Shown: piece by piece, positions 24,016 to 31,627 of the stretch | How the letters are laid out: each line of letters begins with the position of its first letter | How positions within the stretch are numbered: position 1 is the stretch's first letter | Source: an uncultured Oscillospiraceae bacterium | GTDB taxonomy: Bacteria > Bacillota > Clostridia > Oscillospirales > Acutalibacteraceae | Direction of reading: 5' to 3' | Length of the DNA: 33,898 nt | Assembly: GCA_948471095.1 (NCBI GenBank) | Contig: CAOKRG010000028.1 | Coordinates: 1 to 33,898 of the forward strand | Notes under the pieces: generated by a model | The model's database searches: none | Told to the model about the DNA's origin: nothing | What the model saw: the letters and a program-made list of their open reading frames with translations, nothing else | Position numbers and translations under genes: made by a program

Positions 24016-24088
24016 TAAAAAGTCTTTGAAGATTCTGCAAGTTCGCGGAGCGAACTTGACCGCCGGAGGCCAAGACCCCCTTTTGAAA
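24016..24088 (+). repeat. Intergenic hairpin repeat, short copy (copy 7)
   Basis: GTAAAAAGTCTTTGAAGATTC matches the start of copy 3. The central palindrome here is CAAGTTCGC (24038-24046) with GCGAACTTG (24050-24058), replacing the CTTAAG palindrome, and CCGCCGGAGGCC follows. The right end is lost or diverged. Confidence 0.8.
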
Positions 24089-24104
24089 GGAAGGTAACAA
24101 AATT

Positions 24105-24587
24105 ATGACCAATTCTGAACGCGCGTCTTATATCCGCGGCTTGATGGACGGCATGGAGCTGGACCCCAACGCCAAGGAGACCAAGATTTTCAACGCCATT
24201 GTGGAGCTGCTGGACGATCTTTCCGTCTCTGTGGAGGAGATGGAGGACGAGTACGGCGAGCTGGCCGAGCAGGTGGACGAGATCGACCACGACCTGGGGG
24301 CCCTGGAAGAGGACTTTTACGGCTTGGAGGATGAGGAGGAAGGCTGCGGCTGTGGCGGCGGCTGCCACCACCATCACCACCATGACGAGGACGATGACGG
24401 CATGGACATGGCGTATGGCGTCAACTGCCCCAACTGCGGGGCGGACATTCCCCTGACCGACGAGGTCCTGGACGCGGAAGAGATCATCTGCCCCGGCTGC
24501 GGCGAAAAGCTGGAGTTTGAGTTCGAGGACGAGGATGACGAGGACTTCGCGGAAGAGGACGAGGAAGAGCCCGACGGCGAAGAGTAA
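24105..24587 (+). CDS. CD1247-type zinc-ribbon protein
   Basis: A 160-aa very acidic protein. Residues 1-75 are helical and probably coiled-coil, matching the N-terminal domain named after Clostridioides difficile CD1247. A metal-binding linker follows: C81, C83, C87 and H88-H93 in sequence, then DEDDD. A zinc ribbon uses C108/C111 and C129/C132. The tail is almost all glutamate and aspartate. The function is unknown. It sits behind efp with AAAGGAAGG about 11 bases upstream and its own terminator. Confidence 0.85.
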   Translation: MTNSERASYIRGLMDGMELDPNAKETKIFNAIVELLDDLSVSVEEMEDEYGELAEQVDEIDHDLGALEEDFYGLEDEEEGCGCGGGCHHHHHHDEDDDGMDMAYGVNCPNCGADIPLTDEVLDAEEIICPGCGEKLEFEFEDEDDEDFAEEDEEEPDGEE

Positions 24588-24598
24588 GAACCAAAAGA

Positions 24599-24634
24599 GA
24601 AGCCGCAGGAGTGAAAAGCCCCTGCGGCTTTTTT
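24599..24634 (+). terminator. Terminator of the CD1247-type gene
   Basis: AGCCGCAGG (24601-24609) pairs with CCTGCGGCT (24621-24629), followed by TTTTT. Confidence 0.92.
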
Positions 24635-24646
24635 GTGTTTATCTGT

Positions 24647-25471
24647 TTATCCGGCCTGCGCCGCCCGCTGGCGGGCCGCCTCATAGAGCAGCACCGTGCC
24701 CGCGCAGGCCACGTTAAAGGAGCTGGCGGAAGATTCCTCCGCCATGGGGATGGTGCACAGGCGGTCGCAGCTCTGCTTAAATGCATAGCTCAACCCGTCT
24801 GTCTCGTTGCCCAGCATCAGCAGCAGGGGGCCGGTCAGGTCCGCGCCGTAAATGGGATGCTGCCGGTGGGCGGTGGTGCCGATGGTCTGGAAGCCTGAGT
24901 ACTCCTCCCGCATACGGGCCAAGAAAGCCGCGGCCTGGCTGTTTTCCAGCTGGACCGCCGGGACCCGGAAAAAGGAGCCCATGGAGGCCGTGACCACCTC
25001 CGGGTCGTACAGGTCCACCCCGTGGCCGGTGAGGATCAGGCCGTCCGCGCCCAGACCGTCGCAGGAGCGCAGCAAAGTGCCCAGATTCCCCCGGTTGGAG
25101 GGCCGGTCGAACAGCACCCACAGGGGGTTGGCGGGCCGCCCCAGCAGCCCGGCCCCGCCCTGGCGCATCTCCACCACGGCCATAAGCTCGGAGCCGTCCT
25201 CCTTGCCGGAGAGGCCGTCCAGCAGCGCCCCCGTCAGCCGGTAATGAACCGGCGCGGGGGCCTGATCCAGCATTTCCTGGGCCCAGCGGGAGAGGGGCCG
25301 GTCCAGGGCATAGAGAAAGGCGGCGAATTCCCAGCCGTTCTCCCGGGCCTGGTTTAGGTTCCGCACCCCTTCCACAAAGAACTCCCCATACCGGTGGCGT
25401 TTGTTCCGGTTGGTTTTCAGCACCTGAAATTTTTGATAGTCCGCGTTTTTGCTATATATGTCTTTTCTCAT
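24647..25471 (-). CDS. SpoU/TrmH-family RNA methyltransferase
   Basis: A 274-aa SAM-dependent 2'-O-methyltransferase of the SPOUT class. The three motifs are RPSNRGNLGTLLRSCDGLGA, LLMLGNETDGLS and IPMAEESSASSFNVACAGTVLLYE, the last forming the trefoil-knot SAM pocket. The N-terminal 100 residues resemble the RNA-binding domain of rRNA methylases. The target (tRNA or 23S rRNA) cannot be fixed. The start overlaps the stop of the upstream dehydrogenase by ATGA, so the two are translationally coupled. Confidence 0.93.
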   Translation of the reverse strand: MRKDIYSKNADYQKFQVLKTNRNKRHRYGEFFVEGVRNLNQARENGWEFAAFLYALDRPLSRWAQEMLDQAPAPVHYRLTGALLDGLSGKEDGSELMAVVEMRQGGAGLLGRPANPLWVLFDRPSNRGNLGTLLRSCDGLGADGLILTGHGVDLYDPEVVTASMGSFFRVPAVQLENSQAAAFLARMREEYSGFQTIGTTAHRQHPIYGADLTGPLLLMLGNETDGLSYAFKQSCDRLCTIPMAEESSASSFNVACAGTVLLYEAARQRAAQAG

Positions 25472-26493
25472 TTCTGTACGTCAATCAGCACCTTCATGGT
25501 GGACTCCCGGTTGGCGTCGATGTACTGGTAAGCCGCCAGGTACTCCTGGAAGGGGAAGCGCTTGGAGATCAGCGGGGCCAGCTGGACCTTGCCCCCGGTA
25601 ACCAACTGGATGGCGGTCTCATAGTCCTCGCTCCGGTACATCATAGAGGTGTTCAGGTCCAGCTCGTGGTCGTTGAGCACCGCCAGGTCGATGTGGGCCT
25701 CCTTCGCGAAAACCGCCACCAAAATGATGGCGCTGCCCTTGCGGGCGTGCCGGATGGCCTGGCCCATGGTGACGTCGTTGCCAGCGCAGTCGTAGATAAA
25801 GTCGCACTTGTCCGGCCCGAAAAAGTCTGCCAGGGTCTGGCCGAAATCCTCGGTCTTGGTGTTGACGGCATGGTCCGCGCCGCACTCCTTGGCCTTTTCC
25901 AGGCGCAGATCGCTCACATCGGTGATCATCACCCGCCGGGCACCCAGGCCCTTGACCGCCTGAGCCGTCAAAATACCGATGGGCCCCGCGCCCAGGACGC
26001 ACACGTCCTTCCCGGCCAGGTCTCCGGCCTGGCGGGCCGCGTGGACGGCCACGGCCAGGGGCTCGATCATGGCGCCCTCCTCCAGGTTCATGGAGTCCGG
26101 CAGGGGGGTAACCTTCTTGGCGTCCACCGCGAAATAATGGGAGGCCACGCCGGTGGTCTGGAAGCCCATGACCTTGAGGCTTTCGCACAGGTTATACTTG
26201 CCGTGGCGGCAGGGCCAACACTGGCCGCACACCACCTGGGGCTGAATGGTCACCTTCTGGCCCAGGCTCAGGCCGGTTACGCCCGGGCCCAGCCGCTCCA
26301 CCAGGCCGGAGACCTCGTGGCCCTGGGTGACGGGATAGCTGGTGAAGGGGTGCTCCCCGTGGTACACGTGGATGTCGGAGCCGCACACGCCGATCTCCAT
26401 AATCTTGACCAGAACCTGCCCCTCCCGGGGCTGGGGGACAGGGACCTCCCGGAATTCGATCTGCCCGGGTGCGGTCATAACTTGCTGAAGCAT
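25468..26493 (-). CDS. Zinc-dependent alcohol/polyol dehydrogenase (MDR superfamily)
   Basis: A 341-aa NAD(P)-dependent enzyme. Catalytic zinc: C37, H59, E60 and E144. Structural zinc: C89, C92, C95 and C103. The Rossmann motif is GAGPIG (168-173), and D192 after the second strand (ITDVSD) favours NAD. It is closest to the sorbitol, L-iditol and threonine dehydrogenase group, probably acting on a sugar alcohol or sugar acid. The start ATG at 26493 has AGGAG upstream. It overlaps the RNA methyltransferase gene by four bases. Confidence 0.92.
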   Translation of the reverse strand: MLQQVMTAPGQIEFREVPVPQPREGQVLVKIMEIGVCGSDIHVYHGEHPFTSYPVTQGHEVSGLVERLGPGVTGLSLGQKVTIQPQVVCGQCWPCRHGKYNLCESLKVMGFQTTGVASHYFAVDAKKVTPLPDSMNLEEGAMIEPLAVAVHAARQAGDLAGKDVCVLGAGPIGILTAQAVKGLGARRVMITDVSDLRLEKAKECGADHAVNTKTEDFGQTLADFFGPDKCDFIYDCAGNDVTMGQAIRHARKGSAIILVAVFAKEAHIDLAVLNDHELDLNTSMMYRSEDYETAIQLVTGGKVQLAPLISKRFPFQEYLAAYQYIDANRESTMKVLIDVQK

Positions 26494-26522
26494 GGTATCA
26501 CTCCTGACTGTATTTTGTGGGG

Positions 26523-26673
26523 CTACCGTTTTTTGAAGTTTTACGGAGTGGCCTCCGGCGGCTTAGGGGCTCTGCCCCTAAGGACCCCGCCACTTTTGAA
26601 AAAGTGGACAAAACTTTTACTGTTGCGCTTAGGGGGCTCTCTCTATAATAAAACACGCGTTTGGACGCTCCCC
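26523..26673 (-). repeat. Intergenic hairpin repeat, simple copy with a possible target duplication (copy 8)
   Basis: In minus-strand order: the terminal repeat GGGAGCGTCCAAACGCGTG, GCGCAACAGTAAAAGTTTTG, CCACTTTT/AAAAGTGG (26590-26607), CTTAGGGGC/GCCCCTAAG (26562-26582, loop 3), CCGCCGGAGGCC and ACTCCGTAAAACTTC. No cassette is present, so this copy shows the plain scaffold. CTACCG occurs at 26523-26528 and again at 26673-26678, a possible target duplication seen only at this copy. Confidence 0.9.
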
Positions 26674-26706
26674 TACCGCCCGAATGCCTTAGAGTCTGAA
26701 CAGCCT

Positions 26707-27222
26707 CTAGCCCGCCTCTTTCAAGCTTTCCACCCGGGCGGCAATATACCCCGGAACCTCCTCCCGGGGGATGTCCAGGGCCGCGGCCAGCTCGCCGAAA
26801 AGCAGGTCTTCCCCCTGCTTGAGAAAACGCTCGTCCACGCTGCCAAAGCGCCGCTTCTGCTGCTGCATAGACTCCTTTTTGGCGTGGATGGACATGGTCA
26901 GCTCAATCCAGTCCTGGCAGTCGTGGCGCTCCAGCAAGGCCTCGTAGTGGGCGGCCAAATCCCGCGCCGCCCGGCCGTGGAAGGCCTGACAGTGCAGGCT
27001 GGGAATGCGTGCGATGAGCCGCTCGGCCTCCTCCCGGCTGATGATGGGGCGCATGAACACCTTGTCAGAATCCACGGGCACGGAGATGACGCAGGCCTTA
27101 TAAAGGGGATGAAGCACATAGTAGAGGCGCTGCCCCACGCCGGGAAAGTCCTGGACCTTGATCTCCTCAACCCGGCACACGCCGGTGCCGCCGTACTGAA
27201 CCAACTGTCCTACCTCATACAT
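26707..27222 (-). CDS. CarD family transcriptional regulator
   Basis: A 171-aa protein. The N-terminal Tudor-like RNA polymerase-binding domain (1-60) starts MYEVGQLVQYGGTGVCRVEEI and includes the strands YYVLHPLYK and ISVPVDSD. The helical DNA-binding domain follows (about 70-165). CarD binds the polymerase beta subunit and stabilises open promoters. The start ATG at 27220-27222 has AGGAGG upstream. Its own promoter has a palindrome over the -10 box, and the leader of about 175 bases can fold. Confidence 0.93.
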   Translation of the reverse strand: MYEVGQLVQYGGTGVCRVEEIKVQDFPGVGQRLYYVLHPLYKACVISVPVDSDKVFMRPIISREEAERLIARIPSLHCQAFHGRAARDLAAHYEALLERHDCQDWIELTMSIHAKKESMQQQKRRFGSVDERFLKQGEDLLFGELAAALDIPREEVPGYIAARVESLKEAG

Positions 27223-27400
27223 AATACTTCCTCCTTTTTTCTTTATCCCCTGCAGCCGCTCCGCTCTGTCTACAAGTAAGGAGCAAATCGGTTTCGGTTT
27301 GTTTGCCAGCCCCCTACCGCTGGCCTCTTTGCTTCGGTTACTCCTCAAAAACGAGCGCTTCACGCGAAGGGCAAAAACCCGTAATGTACGCTTTGTGTAC
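27223..27400 (-). promoter_or_regulatory. Structured 5' leader of the CarD gene
   Basis: In the minus-strand RNA, GGAGTAA can pair with TTTGCTCC at the base, and GCCAGC...GCTGGC forms an inner stem. No known riboswitch class was recognised. The structure is proposed by eye only. Confidence 0.35.
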
Positions 27401-27430
27401 ATTATAGCACAATTTAAGAAGAAATGTAAG
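27382..27430 (-). promoter_or_regulatory. Promoter of the CarD gene with an overlapping inverted repeat
   Basis: On the minus strand CTTACA (27425-27430), 18 bases, TATAAT (27401-27406) with an upstream TG (extended -10). TAATGTAC/GTACATTA (27382-27404, 7-base spacer) is a perfect 8-bp inverted repeat covering the -10 and the transcription start. Confidence 0.65.
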
Positions 27431-27475
27431 AGATAAATTCAAAAAAAGGAAGGAAAAATTAAAATATTTTTTCAG

Positions 27476-27874
27476 TCACCACACGCCGTTGGTAAACCAG
27501 TGGGGCAGAAGGGCCAGCTCGTCTAAAATAGCCATGATTTTTATCAAAATGCCGATGGCGGAAACCACTATGCCCGCCACGGCCAGGCCCCGGGTGCGGT
27601 CCCCCCGAAAGCCCAGAATGGACGCAGCCAGCCCCAAAGGCAGCAGCAGAACGCTGGCGAAGAAGTAGCCCAGCACCGAAGAAACAAAGCCCAGCACCGT
27701 GGAAACGTCCATCCAGGTAAACACCTTACGGGGCATGGGAGGCAGAGGCGCCGCCGGCCGGGGCAGAAAAGCGGGAGGCCCGGAGGGCGCGGGCGGCGGA
27801 AACACCGTTCCGCAGCGGGGGCAGGCAGGGCTGCGGTCCTCATTGAGCTGGCCGCAGACAGGGCATTGCTTCAT
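27476..27874 (-). CDS. Zinc-ribbon protein with two membrane segments (DUF4190-like)
   Basis: A 132-aa protein. The N-terminal zinc ribbon has C4, C7, C18 and C21 (CPVCG and CPRCG). A proline-rich linker leads to two membrane segments, about 57-88 and 95-115, with the glycine-rich LGFRGDRTRGLAVAGI turn between them that is typical of DUF4190. The function is unknown. It starts 4 bases after the GNAT stop with only a weak AGAAAGAAG site, so it is probably coupled to that gene. Confidence 0.75.
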   Translation of the reverse strand: MKQCPVCGQLNEDRSPACPRCGTVFPPPAPSGPPAFLPRPAAPLPPMPRKVFTWMDVSTVLGFVSSVLGYFFASVLLLPLGLAASILGFRGDRTRGLAVAGIVVSAIGILIKIMAILDELALLPHWFTNGVW

Positions 27875-27878
27875 GAAA

Positions 27879-28367
27879 TCATCTTCTTTCTGATAAGAGG
27901 GGGCACACCATAATGTACTCCTCCTCGTTTTCATCAACGGTCTGAAAGCCGGCCCGCCGGTACATGCGGGCAGCATAGTTGCGCTTCTGCACCGCCAGGG
28001 AGGCCTGGGCGTAACCGGCTTGGCGGAGCCGGTCCAGCAGGGCGGCCAGCAGGGCGGTCCCCAGCCTTTGGCCCCGGAATTCCGGAAGCAGGGAGATGGC
28101 CAGGGAGGGAGTCTCATCGTCCACATGGCCGTAATCGTTCATAATGCGCGCCCAGGCCGCTCCAACCACCCGGCCCCCGGCCTCGACGGCCAGGGCCCGG
28201 TCGTGGGGGGATTGGCCGAAGCCGTCCACATAGACCCGCAGGGCCGGTTCCCGCAAGATGCTCCGCGCAGGCGGCTGCTGGCCCGCTGGCACGAAAATGG
28301 CTTGGTAGAGAAACTCTTCCAAAAGATCATGCTCCCATGGGCGCAGGGCCCGAATGACGTAATTCAT
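27879..28367 (-). CDS. GNAT-family N-acetyltransferase
   Basis: A 162-aa acetyltransferase. The acetyl-CoA loop is FRGQRLGTALL, the preceding strand is SLAISLLPEF, and the C-terminal NYAARMYRRAGF is the beta-5/alpha-4 signature. The substrate is unknown. The start chosen is the ATG at 28365-28367 with GGAGG 5 bases upstream. It is followed closely by the zinc-ribbon gene. Confidence 0.88.
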   Translation of the reverse strand: MNYVIRALRPWEHDLLEEFLYQAIFVPAGQQPPARSILREPALRVYVDGFGQSPHDRALAVEAGGRVVGAAWARIMNDYGHVDDETPSLAISLLPEFRGQRLGTALLAALLDRLRQAGYAQASLAVQKRNYAARMYRRAGFQTVDENEEEYIMVCPLLSERR

Positions 28368-28432
28368 AAGTACCTCCAAGTGTTTTTTATTGTTAACGCT
28401 CGGAGAAGAAGCCGCACATAGCAAAGTCTCCT

Positions 28433-28861
28433 TTACAAGTGGATTTCTTTTTCCATCATCAGCTCGTCGTTGGCGGTATAGCCCGCGTTCCGGTACAGGG
28501 CTTGGGCCGGGGCGTTCCGCCGCCCGGTGAGCAGCGTGAATTCGGAAGCGCCGAACTTTTCCGCGCAGTAATCCTCCAAAAACGCCAGCATGGCCCTGGC
28601 CAAGCCCCTGCGGCGGCAGGCCGGGGAAACGAACACCTCCGTGACCTCCACGGGAGGAGATTGGTAGCAGAAGGAGCGCTTCACCTGGGCGCAGGCAAAG
28701 CCGGCCAAAGCCCCGTCCACCTGGGCCACAGCCACAACCTCCTGGGCGTTGGCGGCCAAGGCGGCGGCTATCGCCTCCACGGGGGCTCCGCCGGGGCCGT
28801 TGAATCGCTCGTTTAGTTGGTAGAGCTGGGGGGCGTCTTGGGGCGTGGCGAGGCGGATCAT
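28433..28861 (-). CDS. GNAT-family N-acetyltransferase
   Basis: A 142-aa acetyltransferase with strand VTEVFVSPAC, acetyl-CoA loop RRRGLARAML and signature NAPAQALYRNAGY. It resembles small-molecule or antibiotic N-acetyltransferases of the AAC(6')-like type in outline only. The start ATG at 28859-28861 has AAAGGAG upstream. It is in tandem with the unrelated-in-detail GNAT at 27879-28367. Confidence 0.88.
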   Translation of the reverse strand: MIRLATPQDAPQLYQLNERFNGPGGAPVEAIAAALAANAQEVVAVAQVDGALAGFACAQVKRSFCYQSPPVEVTEVFVSPACRRRGLARAMLAFLEDYCAEKFGASEFTLLTGRRNAPAQALYRNAGYTANDELMMEKEIHL

Positions 28862-28994
28862 GGCAGGGCTCCTTTCTGAGGGGGTTGCGTTTTTAGGAGT
28901 GCTGTGAAATATTACTCGCACAGTTAGCAGTCTATAGACCTCTTGCGAAATGGCGGAGAGCTATTACCCCAGCACCAAACGATGGAAAGCAAAG

Positions 28995-29026
28995 TCGGGA
29001 CTGCGTCCCGAAGGGGCCTACGGCCC
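28995..29026. repeat. Two small hairpins beside repeat copy 9
   Basis: TCGGGAC/GTCCCGA (28995-29011) and GGGCC/GGCCC (29014-29026), both with three-base loops, as in the inserted palindromes of the repeat family. Confidence 0.6.
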
Positions 29027-29040
29027 AAGAAATTATTATT

Positions 29041-29154
29041 AAGGCCTCCGGCGGCTTAGGGGCTCTGCCCCTAAGAACCCCGCAACCTTTGTAAAGGTTG
29101 ACGAAACTTTTCCTGTTGCGCTCAGGGCGCTTTCTTCTTGTTAAAACTCGCCTC
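29041..29154 (-). repeat. Intergenic hairpin repeat, simple copy (copy 9)
   Basis: In minus-strand order: GAGTTTTAACAAGAAGAAAG, GCGCAACAGGAAAAGTTTCG, CAACCTTT/AAAGGTTG (29083-29100), CTTAGGGGC/GCCCCTAAG (29055-29075, loop 3) and CCGCCGGAGGCC. It lies directly beyond the stop of the MFS gene. The right terminal part is missing. Confidence 0.88.
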
Positions 29155-29157
29155 CCT

Positions 29158-30447
29158 TTATTTCTGTTTTGCAGCCTGCCGCTGGCCGGCCAGCAGCAGC
29201 GCCAGGCCCACCAGGAACAGCACCGCCAGGCTGATGACGCCCAGGGAGTCCCGGCCCGTCAGCTGGGTGAACAGGGCCACCAGCATGGGGCCGATGACCG
29301 CCGCGAACTTGCCGAAAATGTCAAAGAAGCCAAAGTACTCGTTGGACCGCTCGGCGGGAATCAGCTTGCCGAAATGGGACCGGGAGATGGCCTGAATGCC
29401 CCCCTGGACCGTGCCCACCAGAAAGGCCATGCACCAGAACAGCACCAGGGAAAGCTGCAGGGCCGCCGGGTCGTCCGGGTGGTTCTCGATGTTAAAGCCC
29501 ATAAAGAAGCCCACCACCGTAATGAAGAAATACATGGCCACCGCGCCGCACAGGGCCTTCAGCGCCCCGATCTTCCCGGCCAGCCTGCCAAACAAGATGG
29601 AGAAGGGCACCGCCACGATCTGGGTCATCAGCAGGGCCAGAATCATGCTGATGTTGTCCAGGCCCAGCTTGGAGCCATAGGAGGTGGACACGGAGATGAT
29701 GGTGCCCACGCCGTCGATGTAGAAGAAATACGCCACGATAAACAGGAAGATGTGCTTTTGGGCAAAAATGTCCTTGGCGGTGCGGAGCAGGTTGGAGAAG
29801 GTGGAGCGCACCAGGTTCTTCTGGGGCTCAATGTAGTGAACCTGCCGTACATTGCGCAGGAAGGGGATGCTGAACACCGCCCACCACAGGCTGGTCAGCA
29901 GAATCACCAGCTTGAAGGCCAGCATATTGTCCATGCCCATCACCAGCAGAATGACGATGGAGAGGATGAAGGGGATGGTGCTTCCGCCGATGTACCCCAT
30001 GGCGTAGCCCCAGGAGGAGACCCGGTCCATGCGCTCGTTGGTGGTCACGTCGGTGAGGAAGGAGTCGTAAAACAGGCAGGAGCCGGAGAAGCCGATGTGG
30101 GAGAGCACATAGCCTACCAGCAGCATGCGGTACTCGTCGAACAGGGCGCTGGTAAGGGTGAACAACACGCCGATGGCCAAAAAGCCGGCAAAAAGCCGCA
30201 TTTTGTGCCCCTTATGGTCCGCCAAGGCACCCAGCACCGGGGCCAGAATGGCCACCACAAAGGTGGAGATGGAGGTGCCGTAAGACCAGAGGACCAGGTT
30301 ATCCGCCCCGTTGGCGGCGCAGACGTTTCCGAAATAGATGGGAAAGATAACCGCCAAAATGTTTGTGGCATAGACGGAATTGGCCCAGTCGTACATGATC
30401 CAGCTTTTTTCGGTTTTGGTGAACTTCTTATCGTTGGCATTTGCCAT
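29158..30447 (-). CDS. MFS transporter, UMF1 (Atg22-like) family
   Basis: A 429-aa membrane transporter with about 12 membrane segments. The family signature near the N terminus is MYDWANSVYATNI (residues 18-30), and RSHFGKLIPAERSNEYFGFFDIFGKFAA lies in the second half. Relatives include the yeast vacuolar amino-acid effluxer Atg22; the bacterial substrate is unknown. AAAGGGG lies about 9 bases before the ATG. It is a single gene. Confidence 0.9.
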   Translation of the reverse strand: MANANDKKFTKTEKSWIMYDWANSVYATNILAVIFPIYFGNVCAANGADNLVLWSYGTSISTFVVAILAPVLGALADHKGHKMRLFAGFLAIGVLFTLTSALFDEYRMLLVGYVLSHIGFSGSCLFYDSFLTDVTTNERMDRVSSWGYAMGYIGGSTIPFILSIVILLVMGMDNMLAFKLVILLTSLWWAVFSIPFLRNVRQVHYIEPQKNLVRSTFSNLLRTAKDIFAQKHIFLFIVAYFFYIDGVGTIISVSTSYGSKLGLDNISMILALLMTQIVAVPFSILFGRLAGKIGALKALCGAVAMYFFITVVGFFMGFNIENHPDDPAALQLSLVLFWCMAFLVGTVQGGIQAISRSHFGKLIPAERSNEYFGFFDIFGKFAAVIGPMLVALFTQLTGRDSLGVISLAVLFLVGLALLLAGQRQAAKQK

Positions 30448-30681
30448 AGGGCAACACCCCTTTCGGAAATATCATCTCATATTTTAGCCCAATTAGCAAT
30501 ACCTTTTGTAGATATATTTTTCAAAAAAAGGCAAAACGCGCAAAGGAAGCGGGAAAGCGGCCGCGCCCCACCCGTCTCTAAACTTTTTCCCAATCCTGCC
30601 GACTTTCTTATTATAGAGAAGCCCGCCTGGCGCATGTTCTCTTTTGCCTTGCCAGCGGCGGGAACGGAGGAGAGATTTTTT

Positions 30682-31344
30682 ATGAGTATTTCCATTCTCG
30701 ATCAGACCGGACGCGTTTCTCAAATGAAATCCGCCCGCTGGGCCCCGCCCCGGCCCGCCGGGAAACCGGAGCAGGCCCCGGACCAGGACCGGGCCTCCAT
30801 CTCCCAAGCGGGGCGGGACTCCTTGGAAGCGGCGGAGGAGCCGTCCCCCCTGGAACGGGCCCTTCAAAACGCCTCCCAGGAGCAGATCCAGGGCTGGATG
30901 GCGGACTGGTCCGCCCAGCATCAGCTGGAGGTCAACTGGGACGCCGCCGTGGACCCGGACCACAGCATATACGCCAAGGCCTATATGGAGTCGCTGGCAA
31001 GCCAGCTGGACCAATGCCGCCGGACTGTGGAGGCCTATTATCAGGAAGGGCACCAGGAAAACCTGCGCTTTTCCAACCCCTACAACCATTTGGTGGAAAA
31101 GTACCAGTACTCCGGCTCCCCCTATTTCCGCGGCGATTGGAGCGAAGCCCAGCGGGCCATGGCCTTCCGGCAGGAGCGGGCCCTTTTGTGGGGCGGCCGG
31201 GTGGCCCTCAACGACCCCTGGGCCCTGGCCTCCAGCGGGGGCGTGCCCAGCGGCGAGGCGGTGGAATCCGCCGCCCGCCAAGCGGCCCGGGACGTGCTGG
31301 ATGGGCTGATCGCCCAGTATAAAAGGGAGCATGGGATAGAATAA
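30682..31344 (+). CDS. Hypothetical protein of 220 aa, no recognised domain
   Basis: I do not recognise this protein. Residues 1-60 are low-complexity and proline/glutamine-rich. Residues 60-130 are helical and hydrophilic (SPLERALQNASQEQIQGWMA). Residues 130-220 hold aromatic-rich stretches such as NPYNHLVEKYQYSGSPYF and a helix ending ARDVLDGLIAQYK. There is no signal peptide and no membrane segment. GGAGGAGA lies about 8 bases before the ATG at 30682. An in-frame extension far upstream is only the shadow of the MFS gene. The 30448-30681 space shows no gene. Confidence 0.75.
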   Translation: MSISILDQTGRVSQMKSARWAPPRPAGKPEQAPDQDRASISQAGRDSLEAAEEPSPLERALQNASQEQIQGWMADWSAQHQLEVNWDAAVDPDHSIYAKAYMESLASQLDQCRRTVEAYYQEGHQENLRFSNPYNHLVEKYQYSGSPYFRGDWSEAQRAMAFRQERALLWGGRVALNDPWALASSGGVPSGEAVESAARQAARDVLDGLIAQYKREHGIE

Positions 31345-31362
31345 GAGCGCCCCAGCCAGCTC

Positions 31363-31597
31363 GGGGGCGTGGCCAAACGCGCGTTTTCAGAAGGCTCCCT
31401 AAGCGCAACATTAAAAGTTTCGTCCACCTTTTCAAAGGTGGCAGGGTCCTTAGGGACGGAGTCCCTAAGCCGCCGGAGGGTGAGCGTCTGCCGGGTACTT
31501 GGCTTGCCAAGTACAGCAGACCAAGCTGCGAACCGACCGAGCCGGCAGGCGAGACCCCTTCTAACACTTCCACAACACCGCGCCTTGGGCGCTTCCC
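31363..31597 (+). repeat. Intergenic hairpin repeat, full copy with terminal repeats and one nested cassette (copy 10)
   Basis: The ends are inverted repeats: GGCCAAACGCGCGTTTT (to 31387) and CACCGCGCCTTGGGCGCTTC (to 31597). Between them: GCGCAACATTAAAAGTTTCG, CCACCTTT/AAAGGTGG (31424-31441), CTTAGGGAC/GTCCCTAAG (31449-31469), CCGCCGGAGG, then a cassette at 31479-31558. In the cassette, GTCTGC/GCAGAC (31486-31521) carries GTACTTGGC/GCCAAGTAC (31495-31514) in its loop, and the constant tail follows at 31535. Confidence 0.92.
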
Positions 31598-31627
31598 TTG
31601 GCTTTATGTTGTTTGAAAGGAGCTTCC

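Noticed and set aside
29098-30680. Long plus-strand open frame continuous with the 220-aa gene
   Set aside because: It is antisense to the MFS transporter, rich in H, Q and G in the shadow pattern. The real start at 30682 has its own ribosome site.
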